From Flammeovirgaceae bacterium (GTDB lineage Bacteria; Bacteroidota; Bacteroidia; Cytophagales; Cyclobacteriaceae): a stretch of 64,000 nt of DNA. Positions 37,968 through 48,271 of the stretch are shown one piece after another. Where the stretch lies: positions 43,477 through 107,476 of the forward strand of contig JAHEZH010000004.1 in assembly GCA_023251155.1 (NCBI GenBank), written 5' to 3'. The notes under the pieces were generated by a model that saw only the letters and a program-made list of their open reading frames with translations, was not told the origin of the DNA and did not search any database. The translations under genes were made by a program, and so were the position numbers. Every line of letters begins with the position of its first letter. Position 1 is the first letter of the stretch.

Positions 37968-39692
37968 CTACAAACGTCCCTTCTTCATTTCCGCTGCAGC
38001 ATAATTCGCTGCACGGGCGGTAAGTGCCATATATAGTATAGAAGGGCTTTGGTTTCCTGTGCTGGTCATACAAGCCCCATCAGTAACAAATACATTCTTA
38101 CAATGGTGTAACTGATTCCATTCATTAAGTAACGAAGTCTTTGGGTCTTTACCCATGCGACATCCGCCCATTTCATGTATGTCAAGACCCGGTGCCTGAT
38201 GTGAATCATAGTGAGTGATGTCTTTGCATCCGGCTTTCTCCAACATCAGCGTACTCTGCTCGATGAAGTCTTTGACCATTTTCTCATCATTATCGTCATA
38301 GTCAATGGAGGTAACCAGCAATGGAATACCCCACTGATCTTTTTCAGTCTCGCTCAGGCGAACATGGTTGGTTTCTTTGGGAATGGTTTCTCCTTGCATA
38401 TACATGTACACACGCCATCCTCCTGGTATAGTGACATTCTCCTTTAGCTCTTGACCAATCTCGTCACTCTGCAAGCCCTTACCCAGCCAGTTGGTACGAT
38501 AAGCCCCTACAAACGTGGTGAAGCCTCCTACATAATCCGTATCGCGTTCTTTCAGGTTGCGATAGTTCGCAATAATAGAATCAGTGGGGTTACGACCTTT
38601 GTAGTAGTGGTCCTCAAATCCATCTATAGCTGCATTTAATGAAGCACGATAGTTATGAAAGGCGGCATACTTGCCAAGCAACCCACTATCGTTACCCAAA
38701 CCGTTGGGGAAACGATTCGACTTGCTATTCAACAACACCAGATTACTATTCAATGCGGAAGCATTCAGAAAAATGATACGGGCAAAGTACACTTTCTCTT
38801 CCTTGGTATTCGCATCAATGATTCGCACACCGCTTGCCTTTCCTAATTGCTCATCATAAATGATCGAGTGTACGACCGAATCAGGGCGAATAGTGAGATG
38901 GCCGGTCTTCTCCGCCCAAGGCAACGTAGAGGAGACTGAACTGAAGTATCCGCCAAAAGGGCAACCCCGCATGCATAAGTTTCTCGCCTGGCATTTACCA
39001 CGGCCTTGCTGCAGGTGAATGTCTTTGGGTTGTGTTAGATGTGCCCACCTGGCCCGTACCATGTGGCGATCTTTAAAATTCTGTTGTATGCTTTTTTGCA
39101 GATGATCTTCAATGCAATTGAAGTCAAAGGGAGGAAGAAATTCACCATCGGGCATGGCATCTATACCATCTTTATTGCCACACACTCCTATAAATTCTTC
39201 TACATGTGAATACCACGGAGCAACATCTTTATAACCGATAGGCCACTCTATTCCATATCCGTATCGTTTGGGGGCCGTGAATTCATATTCGCTCCAGCGC
39301 TGACACGCCCTGCCCCAGGTGATGGACTTGCCTCCGACCTGATAGCCTCGTATCCAGTCAAACGGTTTTTCCTGCACATACGGATGATCTTTATCTCTTA
39401 CAAAAAAATGATCATTGTCAGCACCAATACCAGCTGCCTTGCTGATGAGTGGATTTTCCTTGAGATAGTCGGCCGGTAAGCGACCACGATCAGGAAGCTC
39501 CCACGGATTCTTTGTGGCGGTTGGGTAATCTTTATTATGCACAACATTGCGACCGCGCTCCAGCACCAGTGTCTTTAATCCTTTCTCACATAATTCTTTT
39601 GCCGCCCATCCTCCTGATATGCCTGAGCCGATGACTATTGCGTCAAAAGTATTCTGATCGTTGCTTTCTCTATTCAGATTGGTGAACATCAA
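37968..39692 (-). CDS. GMC-family oxidoreductase
   Basis: FDAIVIGSGISGGWAAKELCEKGLKTLVLERG ... HEMGGCRMGKDPKTSLLNEWNQLHHCKNVFVTDGACMTSTGNQSPSILYMALTARA. Confidence 0.96.
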   Translation of the reverse strand: MMFTNLNRESNDQNTFDAIVIGSGISGGWAAKELCEKGLKTLVLERGRNVVHNKDYPTATKNPWELPDRGRLPADYLKENPLISKAAGIGADNDHFFVRDKDHPYVQEKPFDWIRGYQVGGKSITWGRACQRWSEYEFTAPKRYGYGIEWPIGYKDVAPWYSHVEEFIGVCGNKDGIDAMPDGEFLPPFDFNCIEDHLQKSIQQNFKDRHMVRARWAHLTQPKDIHLQQGRGKCQARNLCMRGCPFGGYFSSVSSTLPWAEKTGHLTIRPDSVVHSIIYDEQLGKASGVRIIDANTKEEKVYFARIIFLNASALNSNLVLLNSKSNRFPNGLGNDSGLLGKYAAFHNYRASLNAAIDGFEDHYYKGRNPTDSIIANYRNLKERDTDYVGGFTTFVGAYRTNWLGKGLQSDEIGQELKENVTIPGGWRVYMYMQGETIPKETNHVRLSETEKDQWGIPLLVTSIDYDDNDEKMVKDFIEQSTLMLEKAGCKDITHYDSHQAPGLDIHEMGGCRMGKDPKTSLLNEWNQLHHCKNVFVTDGACMTSTGNQSPSILYMALTARAANYAAAEMKKGRL

Positions 39693-39796
39693 ACAATTGG
39701 TTTAACGATCTCAAAGTAGGAAAAAGAAATAATCTCTTGCCAGTATTTCTACGATAATGTTCTCCTGCCAATATAAATTCTAAATTAGATCGGAAT

Positions 39797-40189
39797 ATGA
39801 GCCATGAAAAGATGACGTATTACCATCAGCAATTATTAAAAATCAAAGAAACATTCTACCCTAAGGATTACTTATGTCGCCAGGTCATTCAGGCTAAACA
39901 GTATATGGATGAGCATTACGCAGAAAAAATTGACCTGCCGCAGATCGCCCGTGAAGCATTTTTATCTACATTTCATTTCATCCGTATCTTTAAAAAACTC
40001 TATGGGATAACTCCTCATCAGTACCTGATTACTGTGCGGATAAAAAAAGCGAAAGAGCTCCTCCGTACAAACAGCAACATCACCGAAGTATGTTATTCGG
40101 TGGGCTTCACTAGTGCCACATCATTCGCCACATTATTCAAAAAGATCAGTGGTATTTCACCATCGACCTATCAGAATTCTTCCCACTAA
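39797..40189 (+). CDS. AraC-family HTH transcriptional regulator
   Basis: LPQIAREAFLSTFHFIRIFKKLYGITPHQYL ... ITEVCYSVGFTSATSFATLFKKISGISPSTYQ. Confidence 0.94.
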   Translation: MSHEKMTYYHQQLLKIKETFYPKDYLCRQVIQAKQYMDEHYAEKIDLPQIAREAFLSTFHFIRIFKKLYGITPHQYLITVRIKKAKELLRTNSNITEVCYSVGFTSATSFATLFKKISGISPSTYQNSSH

Positions 40190-40278
40190 TCTGATCGTTG
40201 ATTTCAAAAAAGCAATTTTTGATAGGGGTGGCTTGGGGCTATTTGCAAACTTTACAGCAAACAAATTTAATCTACCTT

Positions 40279-40662
40279 ATGAAAATAAAATTAACCAGCG
40301 TGATGGTCGATAATCAGGAGAAAGCGTTAACGTTTTACACCGATATACTGGGCTTCATCAAAAAGACAGAGATTCCATTGGGCGAACACAAATGGCTGAC
40401 CGTTGTATCACCTGAAGAACGGGATACCGTTGAATTACTCCTGGAGCCTATGGGCTTCGAACCCGCCAGGGTTTATCAGAAGGCATTGTTTGACGCTGGT
40501 ATTCCCCTGGCCAGCTTCAGTGTAGATGATGTACGGCAAGAATACGAGCGACTTGAAAAACTGGGCGTTTCCTTCAGCATGAAGCCAACTAAAATGGGTG
40601 GCGCAACGGTTGCTGTCTTTGCCGATACCTGCGGCAATCATCTGCAGATTGTTCAGGTTTAG
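40279..40662 (+). CDS. VOC-family (glyoxalase/bleomycin resistance-like) protein
   Basis: MVDNQEKALTFYTDILGFIKKTEIPLGEHKWLTVV ... FADTCGNHLQIVQV. Confidence 0.93.
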   Translation: MKIKLTSVMVDNQEKALTFYTDILGFIKKTEIPLGEHKWLTVVSPEERDTVELLLEPMGFEPARVYQKALFDAGIPLASFSVDDVRQEYERLEKLGVSFSMKPTKMGGATVAVFADTCGNHLQIVQV

Positions 40663-40783
40663 CGGGCGAATTGGTCAACGACTGAATTGGCATGAAAATA
40701 ATAGGGACAGATACTAAAAAATAAAGTCATTTTAGGCCGTGACGTTTTCCGGGTAAAATGATTAGAAGTTATATTCGCCTATT

Positions 40784-41131
40784 ATGAAAGTAGTACTGAC
40801 CGGCCTGTTTTTGATCACCTGTCTTACCGGATTCAGCCAGGATAGTACCGTCAATAAAACCGACTCACTGGCGCATCAGGAAGGTTTTGATTTTTATGTC
40901 GTCCAGGCAGGCGATTTATTTTTAAGTGTGGACACCGAAGAGAATACCACTCAAATGGAATTGCTCGACCCCAGCTGGATCGAATCCATCACCTTATATA
41001 AGGCTGCCGATGCCCGGCTTAAATATGGCGAAAAAGCAACAGAAGGTGTTATCATCATCGATCTGACCAAAGACGGATTTAAAAAATTACCTAAAACACT
41101 ACGCGATAAGTTTAAAAGGAAACCAACCTGA
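40784..41131 (+). CDS. Secreted hypothetical protein resembling a TonB plug-like fragment
   Basis: Signal peptide; PSWIESITLYKAADARLKYGEKATEGVIIIDL. Confidence 0.75.
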   Translation: MKVVLTGLFLITCLTGFSQDSTVNKTDSLAHQEGFDFYVVQAGDLFLSVDTEENTTQMELLDPSWIESITLYKAADARLKYGEKATEGVIIIDLTKDGFKKLPKTLRDKFKRKPT

Positions 41132-41161
41132 TTAGTTGCACGAAAGAATTTCTCAATAAGG

Positions 41162-41191
41162 AAACAGTGAGCCTTTCGGCTCACTGTTTTT
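41162..41191. terminator. Bidirectional intrinsic terminator between convergent genes
   Basis: AAACAGTGAGCC TTTC GGCTCACTGTTTTT. Confidence 0.93.
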
Positions 41192-41196
41192 CATTG

Positions 41197-41844
41197 TTAT
41201 CCATTTGAAATAAAAGGAGCCTTACCTGAATAACTCTTATCTTCTATCTGATCAATAAGAAAACAAGCCAGATCCGTAGCACTTATTTTATCACCCGCGC
41301 AGTCCTCTGTACTTACATTTACTTTTCTTCGTTCATCGGTCTGCTCAATCAGCGGAAGACGGACAAGCGTCCAGTCGATATCACTCGCCACTAACAACGC
41401 GTATTCCTTCTGCTTATCCGCTGAGGATGTAGGATAATTCGCTTTCATCCAATCGGTACCTTGCTGAACCTTCGCACTCTTCTTATCGAAAGGTGTATCT
41501 ACATTTAAACCGGTGATCACGATATAGCGTGTAAGGTGATGCATCCGCATGGCTTGCAAAATATGGGTAGTGGATTGACTGAAAATATCCGGGGCACTGT
41601 TGTTCGGCACACCCATTCCAAGCAGACTGATGACAGCTCCGCATCCCTGTATTAATAATCTAACTGAATCCAGATCAGCCACATCTCCATGTACCACTTC
41701 CATGAACGGACTGCCAGCCGGCACGCGATCAGGATTGCGAACGAATAGTTTGAAATGAATTTTCCGATTGATTAATTGTTGTACAAGGTATCTACCCGAC
41801 TTACCTGTACCGCCTATCACAGCGATTTTTATGTTCTGTTTCAT
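41197..41844 (-). CDS. NAD(P)H-binding (NmrA/SDR-like) protein
   Basis: IAVIGGTGKSGRYLVQQLINRKIHFKLFVRNPDRVP. Confidence 0.94.
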   Translation of the reverse strand: MKQNIKIAVIGGTGKSGRYLVQQLINRKIHFKLFVRNPDRVPAGSPFMEVVHGDVADLDSVRLLIQGCGAVISLLGMGVPNNSAPDIFSQSTTHILQAMRMHHLTRYIVITGLNVDTPFDKKSAKVQQGTDWMKANYPTSSADKQKEYALLVASDIDWTLVRLPLIEQTDERRKVNVSTEDCAGDKISATDLACFLIDQIEDKSYSGKAPFISNG

Positions 41845-42156
41845 CTTTATGAATAGTTGGGAAATAATAAATTAGTTCTTGCCCGGTTGGGCAAAGCAGT
41901 ATTGCCATGACAGAATGCCACGGCAGCGGATAATCACTATTTATAAAGCAGTTCGGATAAGCAAAAATACGCCGATTATAATTGCCTGCAAACAAAGAAT
42001 GCGGCAATTGATTTTACTCCATTCCCGATTTTTGTGGCAAATGGGGATTGATCATTACTTTGCCATTAATTACAAAATAATCTTCCAACCATTAAGATCT
42101 GTTTTCCGCTTTCTGTCATATATCCAGCTGATCAGTAACCGGATGACTCTTTATAA

Positions 42157-42699
42157 ATGAACCTCATGAAAAAGAAAATATTCGCTCTCTGCGGAAGTAC
42201 ACGTGCCAACTCCGCTAACCTGCAATTACTGAAAGCCATTGCCACACTTTCAGCTAACGAATTTGAAATAGAAATTTATGATCAGCTCGCGGCATTGCCT
42301 CACTTCAACCCCGATAGGGATAACGAAACTCCTCCCGAGTTAGTAACCACACTTCGTGAAAAAATCAAAGCTTGCGATGGTGTCCTCATCTGCACACCGG
42401 AATATGTTTTCAGCTTACCGGGCAGTTTAAAAAATGCTATTGAGTGGACGGTATCGACTACGCTCTTCTCTCATAAACCTACCGCCATCATCACGGCATC
42501 TGGTCTTGGCGATCAGGCGCATGCATCGTTACAGTTAATCATGAAGACCCTTGAAGCAAACATGACCGAGCACACTCAATTGCATATTGCAGGCGTAAGA
42601 AATAAAGTGAATGCCGATGGAGAAATTATGGATAAATCCACATTGAAAAAGATCAATGAATTGATAAAGTCCTTATCCGGTTTAATAAAAGAAAAATAG
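42157..42699 (+). CDS. NADPH-dependent FMN reductase
   Basis: IFALCGSTRANSANLQLLKAIA ... GVLICTPEYVFSLPGSLKNAIEWTVS. Confidence 0.95.
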   Translation: MNLMKKKIFALCGSTRANSANLQLLKAIATLSANEFEIEIYDQLAALPHFNPDRDNETPPELVTTLREKIKACDGVLICTPEYVFSLPGSLKNAIEWTVSTTLFSHKPTAIITASGLGDQAHASLQLIMKTLEANMTEHTQLHIAGVRNKVNADGEIMDKSTLKKINELIKSLSGLIKEK

Positions 42700-42704
42700 G
42701 GGTT

Positions 42705-42941
42705 TTAAAAAGTAAACCGGCACGTATACTTGATCAGAAATACGGGATGCGCTCTTTGTTGGGAGAGGTCAAAGGAATATTTCTCGTGCAGTGGATCTGA
42801 TCGGTCATAGAAAGCCCCATTCCGTTCAAGGGTCCATACTAAAAACAAAGTGGAGCCAGGAAAATATCCCCAGCGAATTACCGCATTGAACCGAAACTGC
42901 CCGAAATTAAAATCAGGTTTATCAAATACAACCTCAGCAAC
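42705..42941 (-). pseudogene. C-terminal remnant of a DUF5916-family protein
   Basis: Manual minus-strand translation EVVFDKPDFNFGQFRFNAVIRWGYFPGSTLFLVWTLERNG...FTF*; preceding in-frame codons include stops (TGA, TAA). Confidence 0.7.
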
Positions 42942-43045
42942 TCACTTTTACTCCATAGACCAGAGGTAAGATCAACGGTTGCTTCCGGAATTTGTTTGCT
43001 TTAAATTCACTGCCTTGTGTTATTTTTTATTGACGCAAGGCACCG

Positions 43046-43393
43046 ATGAAGCCGATCGATAATTATTTTCTTCAACACGCTGAACCCACCAAAGGATGTT
43101 TGCTGTTTCTTCGTGCTCACCTTCTTCAATGTGCACCCGGTATTACTGAAGAATGGAAATACAGTATGCCTTTCTACTACTATCATGGCAAACGGTTTGG
43201 CTACTTATGGGTGAGCAAAAAACACCTCCAGCCTTATATCGGGCTGGTCGATGGACACCAGTTGAAACATCCTTCACTGCTACAGGAAAAGCGAACCCGC
43301 ATGAAAGTACTCCTTATTGATCCCGCTAAAGACATCCCTATCAAAACAATCAATATGGTCCTGAAAGAAGTACTGGCATTGTATAACCAGTAA
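43046..43393 (+). CDS. DUF1801-like protein
   Basis: LLFLRAHLLQCAPGITEEWKYSMPFYYYHGKRFGYLWVSKKHLQPYIGLVDG. Confidence 0.85.
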   Translation: MKPIDNYFLQHAEPTKGCLLFLRAHLLQCAPGITEEWKYSMPFYYYHGKRFGYLWVSKKHLQPYIGLVDGHQLKHPSLLQEKRTRMKVLLIDPAKDIPIKTINMVLKEVLALYNQ

Positions 43394-43443
43394 CCTCATT
43401 ACCTTTTCTTCGTTCAATCAAAGACGACCAAATCACCACCGCT

Positions 43444-44568
43444 ATGAATTGGAAATTCTGGAATAAGCCCAAAGAGAAAAAACAGAAAACGCTTTTTCAG
43501 GAATGGCGCGATTCGATTGTGTTTGCTGTAGTTGTAGCCACGCTTGTTCGCTGGGCCACGGTGGAGGCCTTCGTGGTTCCAACCGGATCGATGGAAAATA
43601 CTATTCTTCCCGGAGATTTTTTATTCGTGAGTAAGTTTCATTACGGAAGCAGAACTCCCGCTACCCCTTTGCAGGTTCCACTCACCCATCAGACCATCTG
43701 GGGTACAACCATTCCTTCGTATCTCGATTGGATTGAATTACCCACCTACCGGCTTCCCGGAATCAGTAAAATAAAGAGAGAAGATGTTGTTGTATTCAAT
43801 GTTCCTCCACTGAGCCAGAATAAAGGAGTGCAGTACCCGATGGATTTGAAAACGTATTATGTAAAACGTTGCGTAGCGGTTGCTGGTGATCGTTTTGAAA
43901 TAAAAGACAGGCAAGCTTACGCTAATGGCGTAGCTTCAACCAATCCTGACAAACTGAAGTTCAGGCACCTGGTTTATGCCAAAGATGAAATCAATAAGCG
44001 AAATCTCAGCAAATTGGGCTTATCGGCAAGCGATTACATTTTACTTGATCGAAAGGCCAATAATGAAGTGGTGTATCTCATGTTTCTCACCAACGATCAG
44101 GTAGCCGAATTAACGTCAACTCCCTATATCAATTCCGTTCAGGATGACAGAAGCACCCATACCGGCACAGATCCTGGTATTTTTCCTTCATCCAAATACA
44201 GCGCCTGGAATGGAGATAACTATGGCCCGATTGTAATCCCTGCCAAAGGAATGAAGATTGCGATAAATGACTCTACGCTGGCCTTCTATTCGCAAGCCAT
44301 CAAAGACTATGAACACAACAATAATGTTGAGATCAACAATGGAGAATTGAAAATCAATGGATCACTGGTAAAAGTATATACGTTCAAACAAAATTATTAT
44401 TTCATGGTAGGCGACAATCGCCACAACTCACTTGATTCGCGCTACTGGGGTTTTGTACCTGAAGATCACATTGTAGGCAAGCCACTGTTTATCTGGCTGT
44501 CGGTAGATCAGGACGCAGACGTCACACATAAGATAAGATGGAACCGGTTAATGAATACCGTAGAGTAA
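43444..44568 (+). CDS. lepB: Signal peptidase I
   Basis: FVVPTGSMENTILPGDFLFVSKFHYG, KREDVVVFNVP, YYVKRCVAVAGDRFEI, YYFMVGDNRHNSLDSRYWGFVPEDHIVGK. Confidence 0.96.
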   Translation: MNWKFWNKPKEKKQKTLFQEWRDSIVFAVVVATLVRWATVEAFVVPTGSMENTILPGDFLFVSKFHYGSRTPATPLQVPLTHQTIWGTTIPSYLDWIELPTYRLPGISKIKREDVVVFNVPPLSQNKGVQYPMDLKTYYVKRCVAVAGDRFEIKDRQAYANGVASTNPDKLKFRHLVYAKDEINKRNLSKLGLSASDYILLDRKANNEVVYLMFLTNDQVAELTSTPYINSVQDDRSTHTGTDPGIFPSSKYSAWNGDNYGPIVIPAKGMKIAINDSTLAFYSQAIKDYEHNNNVEINNGELKINGSLVKVYTFKQNYYFMVGDNRHNSLDSRYWGFVPEDHIVGKPLFIWLSVDQDADVTHKIRWNRLMNTVE

Positions 44569-44592
44569 TTCATCGTTTCGCTACCAATCAAT

Positions 44593-45918
44593 CTATAAAC
44601 TGATTCCCTTTATTTTTCTATAGAGCGATAAGGCGTGCCGGTCGGTAAGTCCGGAGATGAAATCAATAATGTGTCGTAGCATCAAATAATGATCACCCGG
44701 GCTTTGATTAATGTCATGAACCGTTTCTACCGGCAGAAGCATACTTAAATTAGCATGCTTGCGCGATAATGTATTGGCGAGCAGGTTAATACCTGTTTGT
44801 GTGAACTCTTCCAGCAACCCGGGTAACACTACATGACCCGATGCTTCAATCTCTACCACATTTCGGGCCTGATAAATTTTCTTTACCGATACCTGACTGA
44901 TTTTCTTTAATGCTTCTTTGAATTCACACAGATCAGTAAGCGCTTCATCAAATGACCCATCCAGTATTTTATTTTCATGATCAAGAAATACCTGGGTACA
45001 GGCATCGATCAGTATTCCTATGGTCATCGCACGAAGCACCCCCAGCTTTTCATTTAATCCTCTGGGTCCGGATAGTTTTTCACGGTTAAGCTTTTCTTTT
45101 AATATCGGTGCCAGCAACTCAATCGTATCTTCAAAGCTTACTAACCCTAACCGACAGCCATCTTCCAGATCGATGATACTGTAGCAGATATCATCAGCCG
45201 CCTCTACCAAAAACGTAAGCGGGTGACGAGTCCAAGCATCCGTTGCCACTTTCTGTAGTTCCAGTTCATCCGCCACTTCGGTGAATACTTTTCTCTCAGA
45301 TTGAAAGTATCCGAATTTCTTCTGGCTCTTTTTTGATTTGTTACGTTCTTCAAATAAAGCAGGGCATGGATATTTTGTAAAAGCACCAAGTGTAGCATAG
45401 GTCAGCTTGAGACCATATTCTTTTTTGTTGAGAATACGAAAGCCTTGTGCATTCCCTTCAAACTTCATCAGCTCTTCCCATTCACTTTTGCTTACTTTAT
45501 CAGCGAACGACTGGCCCAGGGAATGCGTAATGAAAAAATCAGAGATGGCATCTTCACCGGCATGACCAAAAGGAGGGTTACCTAAGTCGTGAGCAAGCGA
45601 TGCTGCGGCTACAATGGCGCCAAAATCAAACAATGTATAGTTTTTACTGAGTTCCGGGTGGCGTTGGATAAGAACCTCGCCTACCCGTTTTCCTAACGAA
45701 CGCCCCACACTTGATACCTCCAGACTGTGCGTCAACCGGGTGTGAACAAAATCATGCTCAGGCAACGGATGCACCTGTGTTTTATCTTGCAATCTTCGAA
45801 AGGGATGGGAAAAAATAATACGGTCGTAATCCTGCTCGAAAGCACTACGTGAAGGCGCTGTATTTGCAATTGCTTTTTGCCCGAGGCGGCCAGAAGAAAG
45901 TAAACTCTCCCAATTCAT
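44593..45918 (-). CDS. dgt: Deoxyguanosinetriphosphate triphosphohydrolase (dGTPase)
   Basis: FSHPFRRLQDKTQVHPLPEHDFVHTRLTHSLEVSSVGRSLG ... ASLAHDLGNPPFGHAGEDAI. Start set at MNWESLL. Confidence 0.95.
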   Translation of the reverse strand: MNWESLLSSGRLGQKAIANTAPSRSAFEQDYDRIIFSHPFRRLQDKTQVHPLPEHDFVHTRLTHSLEVSSVGRSLGKRVGEVLIQRHPELSKNYTLFDFGAIVAAASLAHDLGNPPFGHAGEDAISDFFITHSLGQSFADKVSKSEWEELMKFEGNAQGFRILNKKEYGLKLTYATLGAFTKYPCPALFEERNKSKKSQKKFGYFQSERKVFTEVADELELQKVATDAWTRHPLTFLVEAADDICYSIIDLEDGCRLGLVSFEDTIELLAPILKEKLNREKLSGPRGLNEKLGVLRAMTIGILIDACTQVFLDHENKILDGSFDEALTDLCEFKEALKKISQVSVKKIYQARNVVEIEASGHVVLPGLLEEFTQTGINLLANTLSRKHANLSMLLPVETVHDINQSPGDHYLMLRHIIDFISGLTDRHALSLYRKIKGISL

Positions 45919-46006
45919 AGAAGAAAAATTTTGCAATGATAGCAAAACCTTCTTGCTTGGTGAAGGCAAGTATTGTCGGTCAACTAAGTAATCCGAGAGA
46001 AATAGA

Positions 46007-46585
46007 TTAGCCCAGGGCTTCTACCTGCTCCACTTCTTCAGGCATCATACGCTGAAAAAGATTTTCAATGCCTGCCTTAAGGGTGATCGTAGAAGAGGGA
46101 CAACCACTGCATGAACCCTGCAAGGCTACTGTTACTTTTTTATCTCTGTACGAGTGGAAGGTGATCGCGCCACCATCCTGCTCTACCGCCGGGCGGATGT
46201 ATTCATCAAGAATGTTCTTGATTTTTTTAACCGTCTCTGTTTCTTCCTGCTCTTCACCAGGCGCGGGAGCTTTGATATCCAGAATCAGTTTGCCCGATTC
46301 CAGAAACGTGCGAATATGAGTTTTAAGCTTGTCTTGTATTTCGAGCCAATCGATATCACCTTTCTTGGTAACGGTAACAAAGTTGCTTGCATAAAATACA
46401 CGATCAACGTAAGGATATTCAAACAACTCTTTAGCCAGTGGAGCCTCCGCTGCGCTTGTGGCATCCGGAAAATCAAAACTCATTCCATCCGGTACCAGCA
46501 TTTCATTGAGAACAAACTTCAATGAGTTGGGATTCGGGTTAGACTCAAGATAAATATGGATTTGTTTCGGAGCAGCTTTCAACAT
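46007..46585 (-). CDS. NifU-family Fe-S scaffold protein (Nfu N-terminal plus NifU C-terminal)
   Basis: LESNPNPNSLKFVLNE ... YIRPAVEQDGGAITFHSYRDKKVTVALQGSCSGCPSSTITLKAGIENLFQ. Confidence 0.95.
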   Translation of the reverse strand: MLKAAPKQIHIYLESNPNPNSLKFVLNEMLVPDGMSFDFPDATSAAEAPLAKELFEYPYVDRVFYASNFVTVTKKGDIDWLEIQDKLKTHIRTFLESGKLILDIKAPAPGEEQEETETVKKIKNILDEYIRPAVEQDGGAITFHSYRDKKVTVALQGSCSGCPSSTITLKAGIENLFQRMMPEEVEQVEALG

Positions 46586-46657
46586 ACACGTTACGTTTTC
46601 TTTGGAACAAAATTACGCAATTAAAGTTCGCCTTCTACCACTGCTTTTGCTAATGTT

Positions 46658-48130
46658 TCAGAGGTCGGTTTTTTCTACATCCAGGGCATTTTCCCATTTA
46701 CTTACCACTGCTGTTGCAATGCTGTTGCCCATGACATTGGTAGCGCTGCGCCCCATATCCAGCAGCGGGTCGATCCCCAGCAACAGGGCCAGGCCTGCCT
46801 CGGGTATATTAAATGATGCCAGGGTGCCTGCAATCACCACCAGCGATGCCCGGGGTACTCCGGCAATACCTTTACTGGTGAGCATCAACACCAGCAACAT
46901 ACTGATCTGAGTGGCAAATGAAAGCTCGATATTATACGATTGCGCAATGAACAATGAAGCAAACGTCATGTACATCATACTTCCATCCAGATTGAAGGAA
47001 TAGCCGAGGGGCAAAACAAAGCTGACGATTTTATCGTTACATCCGAATTTCTGTAATTCTTCCATGGTCTTCGGAAAAGCGGCTTCACTGGTAGAGGTAC
47101 TGAAGGCAACGAGGATGGGTTCCTTCACTCTTTTTACCAAAGCAACGATTCGCTTACCGATAACAAGAAATCCCGCCAGGCAAAGTAATAACCACAATAC
47201 GCCAAGTGAAAAATAGAACTCACCGATGAAGATGGAATAGGTCTTTAAAATTCCGATCCCTTGCTTGGCAATCACCGCTGTCATTGCTCCAAACACGGCT
47301 ACCGGTGCCAGGTTCATCACATAACCCGTTACTTTCAATATCACATGGGATACGGCATCCAACGCTTTCGTCACGATCTTTCCCTGCTCACCAATGGCAG
47401 CAGTGGCTACACCAAAGAAGAGCGAGAACACAACAATCTGTAAAATCTCATTCTTCGCCATGGATTCGATCACACTGCTGGGGAAGATATGAAACAAAAA
47501 TGTTTTCAATGAAAACCCTACGTGAGCGATGCCCACATCTTCACTCGTATCAGGCACCGGCAGATGCATGGCAATACCGGGTTCGAAGAGATTAACGATA
47601 ACCATACCGAGCAATAAACTGAGCAAGGAGGCACTGATAAACCATAGCAATGTTTTGCCACCGATACGACCTACTGATTTGATATCGCCCAACTTAGCAA
47701 CTCCCACTACCAGCGTAGTGAATACCAATGGCGCTACAATCATTTTGATAAGCCGCAGGAACACATCAGCCAGTACAGAGAAGGGTTCTACTTTTTTATC
47801 ACGTGAAGCGAGTATTTCATTTCGCTCTTTATTGGCGGCCTTCTTCTCTTTATCTAATCGTTTATAAACAACACTATCGGTAGCGGCGTGCAGGTCTTTC
47901 TTGATGATCGCAATTTTAGCATCCAGCGCTTCCAGTGATTTATTTTCTTCGTACAGGTAATTTTTATTCAGGATAAAACCCAATGCAATTCCAATCACCA
48001 GTGCAATAACAATGTATAAGGTAAGTTTGCTTTTCTTCTTTGGCGCGGATTCTACTTGCATAGGTGGTGTAGGGCTATTCCTTTGAGTTACGCCTGCGCG
48101 TACCGGTTTATCATTATTAAAGACCTGCAA
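46658..48130 (-). CDS. Dicarboxylate/amino acid:cation symporter
   Basis: FLRLIKMIVAPLVFTTLVVGVAKLGD ... AFSTSTSEAAFPKTMEELQKFG ... LPLGYSFNLDGSMMYMTFASLFIAQ. Confidence 0.95.
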   Translation of the reverse strand: MQVFNNDKPVRAGVTQRNSPTPPMQVESAPKKKSKLTLYIVIALVIGIALGFILNKNYLYEENKSLEALDAKIAIIKKDLHAATDSVVYKRLDKEKKAANKERNEILASRDKKVEPFSVLADVFLRLIKMIVAPLVFTTLVVGVAKLGDIKSVGRIGGKTLLWFISASLLSLLLGMVIVNLFEPGIAMHLPVPDTSEDVGIAHVGFSLKTFLFHIFPSSVIESMAKNEILQIVVFSLFFGVATAAIGEQGKIVTKALDAVSHVILKVTGYVMNLAPVAVFGAMTAVIAKQGIGILKTYSIFIGEFYFSLGVLWLLLCLAGFLVIGKRIVALVKRVKEPILVAFSTSTSEAAFPKTMEELQKFGCNDKIVSFVLPLGYSFNLDGSMMYMTFASLFIAQSYNIELSFATQISMLLVLMLTSKGIAGVPRASLVVIAGTLASFNIPEAGLALLLGIDPLLDMGRSATNVMGNSIATAVVSKWENALDVEKTDL

Positions 48131-48271
48131 TATAATTGAAAAAAGACTTTTTCCTGACAGGAAATTACGTCAATGCACTGTCATCCATCGTGGCAAAAAG
48201 GAAGCAATCCCTACAAGCCGACAAGGATTACGTCCGTTGATGCGAGGCCGTGGAGTCCCGGTTATTTGATT

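Noticed and set aside
46154-46525. 123-aa ORF antisense to the NifU-family gene
   Set aside because: Antisense to a strongly supported gene; no independent evidence.
47284-47595. 103-aa ORF antisense to the symporter
   Set aside because: Antisense to a strongly supported gene; no independent evidence.
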